Positions 59,041 through 64,000 of a stretch of DNA of 64,000 nt are shown here, one piece after another. Source of the DNA: Epiperipatus broadwayi (lineage: Eukaryota > Onychophora > Udeonychophora > Euonychophora > Peripatidae); NCBI GenBank assembly GCA_028023455.1, contig JAQFVV010012545.1:1182001-1246000 (forward strand), given 5' to 3'. The translations under genes were made by a program, and so were the position numbers. How positions within the stretch are numbered: position 1 is the first letter of the stretch; every line of letters begins with the position of its first letter. The notes under the pieces are model-generated. The model was not told the origin of the DNA, did not search any database, and saw nothing but the letters and a program-made list of their open reading frames with translations.

Positions 59041-62000
59041 CTGTCACAGAGTATAATTATGCTTTTCATTCCATAAATAATTTTTGATAGATTTTGAAAA
59101 GCAAATTTTAACAGTAGTGTGTTTCCTAGCAACCAGCAACAGAAAAACAAAGGCATCCAGCTTATATCTAACTTTATAAATACTTTCTCTCCTTTTTTTG
59201 AATTCATCTGTTAGCGTTATACTTTTTGCTAAAGAGGTGCTTTCGGAATTGGATGTTGTTTTTAACCACATGTGGGAATAAATTATTTATTTATTGAGCT
59301 TTCTTTCAAAGAAAAGCAATTTTTTACAAAAAAAAAAAAATAAGGATATTTTGTTTATTTGTAAAATAAAAGAAGCTAAAGAAAGTACTTACTAAATTGC
59401 TTCTACAGTTACGCTGAAACTTAAGAAATCACTCAACGGAGATATAAATGATTGTTTCTCTTTGGTTTTTAATTAGATAGTTTGAAGCCACGTGATCAAA
59501 TCTTTATCTGGAGCTAACTTTTATTTATGAAGGTAACTTGATCAGCCTTTGTTAAACAAATATAATTGTATTATTATTTTTGCAATATTGATTTTCTAGA
59601 TATTATATTTCATTTAATATTTTGAGGTGGTTTATTAATACTGTTTTTTCTACAATTGTTATACCGGTAGAGGTCGCTGTGCAATCATCATCATCATTGA
59701 TAATGATTGCCTTATTTGTATCTCTATTGAAAATTTCCAGATATTTTAAATTTATGCTTTTAATGATATAAAAAAAGTCTTTTGATTTTATGATGACTTG
59801 ATGTTGAAGTGTTAGAATAAATAGTGTTTAAGAGAAGAAAGCACAATGGCAAACTGCCATCGATAATGATTAAGTACTATAACTTAATTGTAATATTCAT
59901 TCGCTTAGATACTCCGCCTGACTTACATTATAAATCAGTTTTTATTTTATATAGTCATATTTTGTAATTTAAAATAAAAATTGTCAGTGTTTTATCTATA
60001 GACTAATCAATTCGATTATTATCTTTGCATTAATATTACATTCTTAATCTAAATACTTGCAATAGACTGCCATAACTAATTATATTTAATTATTACTGTT
60101 GATAAATTGTTATTTGGCTTATCACTTCTTTTATGTATTAGAAATATTTATAGTTAGAGATATATCATAAACTTGTTAAGTTTGTAGGAAAGTGAATTTG
60201 CCTGCTGAGCCCACATGACTAGATTTAATTCCCACCTAGATAAAAGTTTTAACTTTTTTCAGGATCTGGTCCCACATACAATTTTTCAATTATTAGATTC
60301 ATTATAGCTGAACTAACCATCCATTAATATTTGGTAAATAGTTTTTTAGGGAATGCAGCAAAAATGGAAAAGTGATACCTATCCAAAAAAATCGTAAGTC
60401 TGGTAAATGCTTCTTCATCACGGTACATCCATGGATATTCAAGGATTTATTATCCTGCAGTACCTATTTAAAAATCATTTTAGTTCCTACCACAAATTTT
60501 AATGAATTTTGATATTAGAGTTACTTCATATGTAAATAAGTATTTATTTTTATATAGCGCATGTTTACAATTGTATTACATTCAAATATCAGCGTCTATA
60601 AAAAAATTTGCAACACTTATGTACAATTCCTTGGAACTTAATTGTTGGATTTTTTTTTTTTATTGGTGGATATTTAAAAGTATCCCACTTTTTATAATAC
60701 TTCATTTATTTATGCAAAATCTTCAAGACCTGAATGAGGATAGTACTTGAAAGCTAAGGAGATGACATAGTTAAGTTAATATATAGCCAGTATTCCAGAG
60801 AAAAGGGATTTCATTGGACAGGCAAAAATGGCTAAACATTTTTTTTAGGGGGAGTCCAGGTCATTGAATGAAATGAGCCTGCATGTTGTTTGATTTTCTG
60901 TGAGATCTAATATGCTATTCCTTATTTTTGGAATCCTTAAGTATATCAATGAAAGGTGAACAGTATTAAAAGGTAACTATCCTTACTTTAATATTTATTT
61001 TCCTACATTAGATTTGGAAAGTTCAGAAGAAAAAAAACTTTCATTCTTTATTGGATAGTGTTATTGATGAATATTATTAAAAGAATGATTTTTTTTCCTC
61101 TTGAATATTTTAATAATTGTGGTTTTATATAACAGTAAATATTGGTTCATCCAATAGCATTAGATCTATGAACTTGAGTGATCTGTTGATGTTGAATTTT
61201 TGAACAACACATAGGGTTAATTGTCATGAAAACTTCGTTTATATGAAAGAAACTTAAGTACTTAAAGCAATGGCTTTTTAATTGATTGTATTATAGTTAG
61301 TAGTAAAAGAAATCAATATTACCTGAGCACACAAAAGTGCAGAATATTGGAAGTCCTACATTGATGGAGTTGTATTAAAAACCAAATTCCAATGCAAATA
61401 AATGTATTGATGTTGGTTTGAATTTTTTAAAAGCAACTTTGTTACTCAGCCTGAATTTTTATAACTGAAATTTATTAAAATTGCCAGTTTGGATTTTAAT
61501 ACTTATTATGTGAGTGAGGTATTGAACATTTTTTAAGGATTATGCTGTGCTCAAATCTGTTATTGGGTTCACTAAAAAGAATCATGTTTTTTGTGATAAT
61601 GATTGTATCCTTAGTGGCTTGATTTTAAAAAAAGGGAATTAATTATTTAAAAGTCCTTATCTTTGCATACACATAAGAGTAAAAATACATCTTTTTATTT
61701 GTGTGTGTGTGTGTGTATACAAAGATAATTTTCAAAATTTGTTATTAAAATCAAGATTTTCTGAAAGTATTTAAGCAAGATTGCTATCATAGGAAAAATT
61801 ATAGAACTTATCTGATATATACTCAATTTGGACATAACTGAGATAATAATATATGTAAAGTTATTCATAAAGAATATTTTTAAAGGTATATAATATAGTC
61901 TTGGTATTTGTAAATATAAAAAACATTTGTTGCAAATGGTAGATAATCAAACTAACTGAATTTTTCATGTTATTCAGTTTTTTAAAATATTTTACAATTC

Positions 62001-64000
62001 AGCTGAAAAATAGTTTAGATGAAAGAAATTGGTATCATACCATAAGCCATTTTGCCTACAACAATTTTCCAATGTTATAATCAATAATCACTGGCTTTAG
62101 AAAAGAATTTAACAAACTGTGCTGTCTGATAATTAAATTTATAATATTAAATATGATGCTGGAAAAGAAATATTATTTGATATGAGTGCAGTAAGAATTG
62201 TACTACCAGTTGATCATTTAAACTGATGTGTGCATAATGTACAATTATGAAGTAAGACACAACCAATTTGTTTGATATTTTTCTCAGTGCATATCCTCAT
62301 TTCAACTCTACCATATAATTGGTTAATTTATGCTAGAATAAATTCTTAAGCGAATGACAGATACTGGTAAACTACCACTGATGATGATCAAGTTTTATTA
62401 CTTGGTCATATCATTTTGTTATTCAATTTGCTTTGTGAAAATCCTCTATGTAAAAAGAACAGATTAGTCCAAGGATGAATCAAATTGTTTCAAACTATCA
62501 TTGTATCCTATCAATTTTTGCATCACAGAGAACTTCATGTTCATGCAATTAAAGATACCATCACAACCCTTTAAACTTTTTATATTATTCTTATGGTAAA
62601 ACACTTAAATTATAATTACTTTTGATTTTTGAATCTTAAATAGTAAGTTAAAAGTATTATGATTTCAAATATTGAAGAGCGGTGCATTCATTTTGCACAA
62701 TTATTCTAAGTTGGCAAAACTCAAAGCGTGTAGTAATTGAGCTTACAAAATGGTTGTCAGCAGTGATGGCAGAAGTTAATTGCTGTGATTGGTTTTTATA
62801 TATTCATTACATTCACATAAACATTAGGATAAATAAATGATTTACAATTTTAATAATTTCTCACTTTATAAGAATATCTTATTTATTTCTAGATAACATC
62901 CATTCAGAAACAACTTCTGTTAGGCATTGGTAATCTATGTAATCAAGAAAGTTGGTATTAAAAACAACTGTTTTAAATTAATTTGTTTAATTAACTGTTC
63001 TTTTATTATATTTGTAAACAGTGTTTAATCTGTATTTTTACATTTAATTTACCAAAAGAATGCTTCTCTTTCACTTCTGAAAATATCAATTGCAGCTGTT
63101 GAGAAACATTAAGGATTTAGGAAAATAGACTTAAAACCATAGTGATAGCTTCAAAAATCTTCTTTTATATATTAATCAATATACTTTACGTAATTATTCA
63201 CTTTTGTCAAGTATTGTTTGCTATATTATTTAATATTTTCTATTGCTTAAAAAAAAAACATATTTTTAGTAAATTAGCAAACAGATTTCTGTGGTGACTC
63301 TACCAAGTTAAATTATAATTTAGTTTTCAACAGAGAAATAAAATTAAACCCCTTAAGCATTTATTTTTATGTTTTATAAGCAATTAAGATTTTTTTTTAA
63401 GTTTGATATTGGAAATATAAATATTTTTGCCATCTTCATTAGTGAAGCTTCTGGCAGTAAAATATTCAAATTTGGTTGAGAGACTCTTTGAAAGAAAAAA
63501 ATATGAGAATTACTTTTAAGATAAAGTTAATTTTTTAAAAGAAAAAATACAAATTTATTATCTTCATATTCAACACACATATTATATAATCCACTTAACA
63601 TCACATGATCAACATTTGAGAGGATTTTTTAAGTTATTCATTCGTTCCTGCTACTCATATATGAGTATGGACTAGAGAAAAGTTATCCATTGACAAAGCA
63701 GACATTTTTTGTCTGGAGCTCCCATCAAATTTTCCAAAATGAAGAGTAAAAGAAAAGACGTTTTTGAATAAGATTAATGAATAATGAAACATTTTGAATT
63801 ATGAAATATATTTGATATTAAGTATAATCACTATTCAGATTTGCATTTTATCAGTGGTTACATAAATTCTATTTTATTATGTATGTACTATATATCAAAA
63901 TTATTTGGGATATATTTTTATTTCATTGTTAAATATATATATATTTTACTTAAACTGTTTTATTTTTTTAATGACTCAATTTATCAAAATGTGTGATTTA
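59041..64000. other. AT-rich non-coding stretch to window end
   Basis: No gene was recognised. It includes a (GT)n microsatellite at 61701-61717, an NF1-like palindrome at 59847-59859, related hairpins near 59852-59885 and 62378-62408, and a fragment of the 13 kb foldback arm near 60535-60575. The 82-codon frame at 60502-60750 looks non-coding. Confidence 0.55.
61701..61717. repeat. (GT)n microsatellite
   Basis: Alternating GT over about 17 nt, followed by ATAC. Confidence 0.85.

Noticed and set aside
59664-59678. Second CTCF-like site (CCGGTAGAGGTCGCT)
   Set aside because: The strongly conserved G of the GGC core is T, which normally prevents binding.
1-64000. CRISPR arrays, bacterial operons, rRNA genes
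   Set aside because: No regular short direct repeats with spacers, no prokaryotic gene organisation and no rRNA-like conserved blocks were seen.

Overview
The window looks like intergenic or intronic DNA from an animal genome. It is very AT-rich, packed with simple repeats and decayed transposons, and no frame on either strand supports a complete host gene; open frames longer than 115 codons are absent. Mollusc-like repeats (tRNA-derived SINEs, RTE-type LINEs, Ty3/Gypsy, hAT and Tigger-like DNA elements, many foldback elements) suggest an invertebrate, and I would guess a coleoid cephalopod. That guess rests on repeat style only and is weak. AT content and repeat identities were judged by eye, not computed.

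Layout. 0-5 kb: AT-rich, with one small hairpin, a long pyrimidine tract and a 0.32 kb foldback element. 5.3-6.6 kb: tandem and inverted copies of a ~460 bp repeat (called the HH-repeat here). 7.9 kb: a tRNA-derived SINE. 9.1-11.2 kb: a hAT-like non-autonomous element carrying a duplicated ~0.75 kb block with a 19 bp minisatellite. 13.1-13.75 kb: a palindromic foldback complex flanked by an exact 17 bp direct repeat. 16-17.2 kb: a TATA/initiator-type promoter and a structured GC-richer island. 17.3-18.7 kb: the 3' end of a Ty3/Gypsy element (LTR, polypurine tract, broken integrase). 19.1-19.5 kb: an RTE LINE tail. 22.1-23.2 kb: a non-autonomous hAT related to the broken autonomous hAT at 32.5-35.1 kb. 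23.8-24.3 kb: three SINE copies, two of them inverted against the third. 26.03-26.31 kb: a near-perfect hairpin with 135 bp arms and a 6 nt loop. 38.0-38.7 kb: a second RTE remnant. 40.9-41.5 kb: the 3' end of another LINE with its poly(A). 41.8-44.4 kb: eight full or partial HH-repeats, five in one orientation then three in the other. 46.5-47.9 kb: a Tigger/pogo-like element with a nested hAT MITE. 48-64 kb: AT-rich DNA with inverted repeats, a 149 bp-arm palindrome at 55.3-55.8 kb and an old dispersed duplication.

The most interesting signal is the HH-repeat. Aligning its copies by eye shows a pattern with the parts of a type I hammerhead ribozyme: CTGATGA, a 6 bp helix II with a GTT loop, GAAA, a short AT helix III, an ATA cleavage triplet and a CCAA/TTGG helix I. 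About 100 nt downstream is a tRNA-like B box. Tandem ~0.46 kb units with a hammerhead resemble the known metazoan 'retrozymes' and hammerhead satellites. No single copy here is perfect; the best keep all but one or two positions. A second hammerhead-like core (CTGATGA, 5 bp stem, GAAAC) sits in both arms of the 26 kb hairpin. There is no evidence in the window of host genes working together; every recognisable coding remnant is a broken transposon gene.
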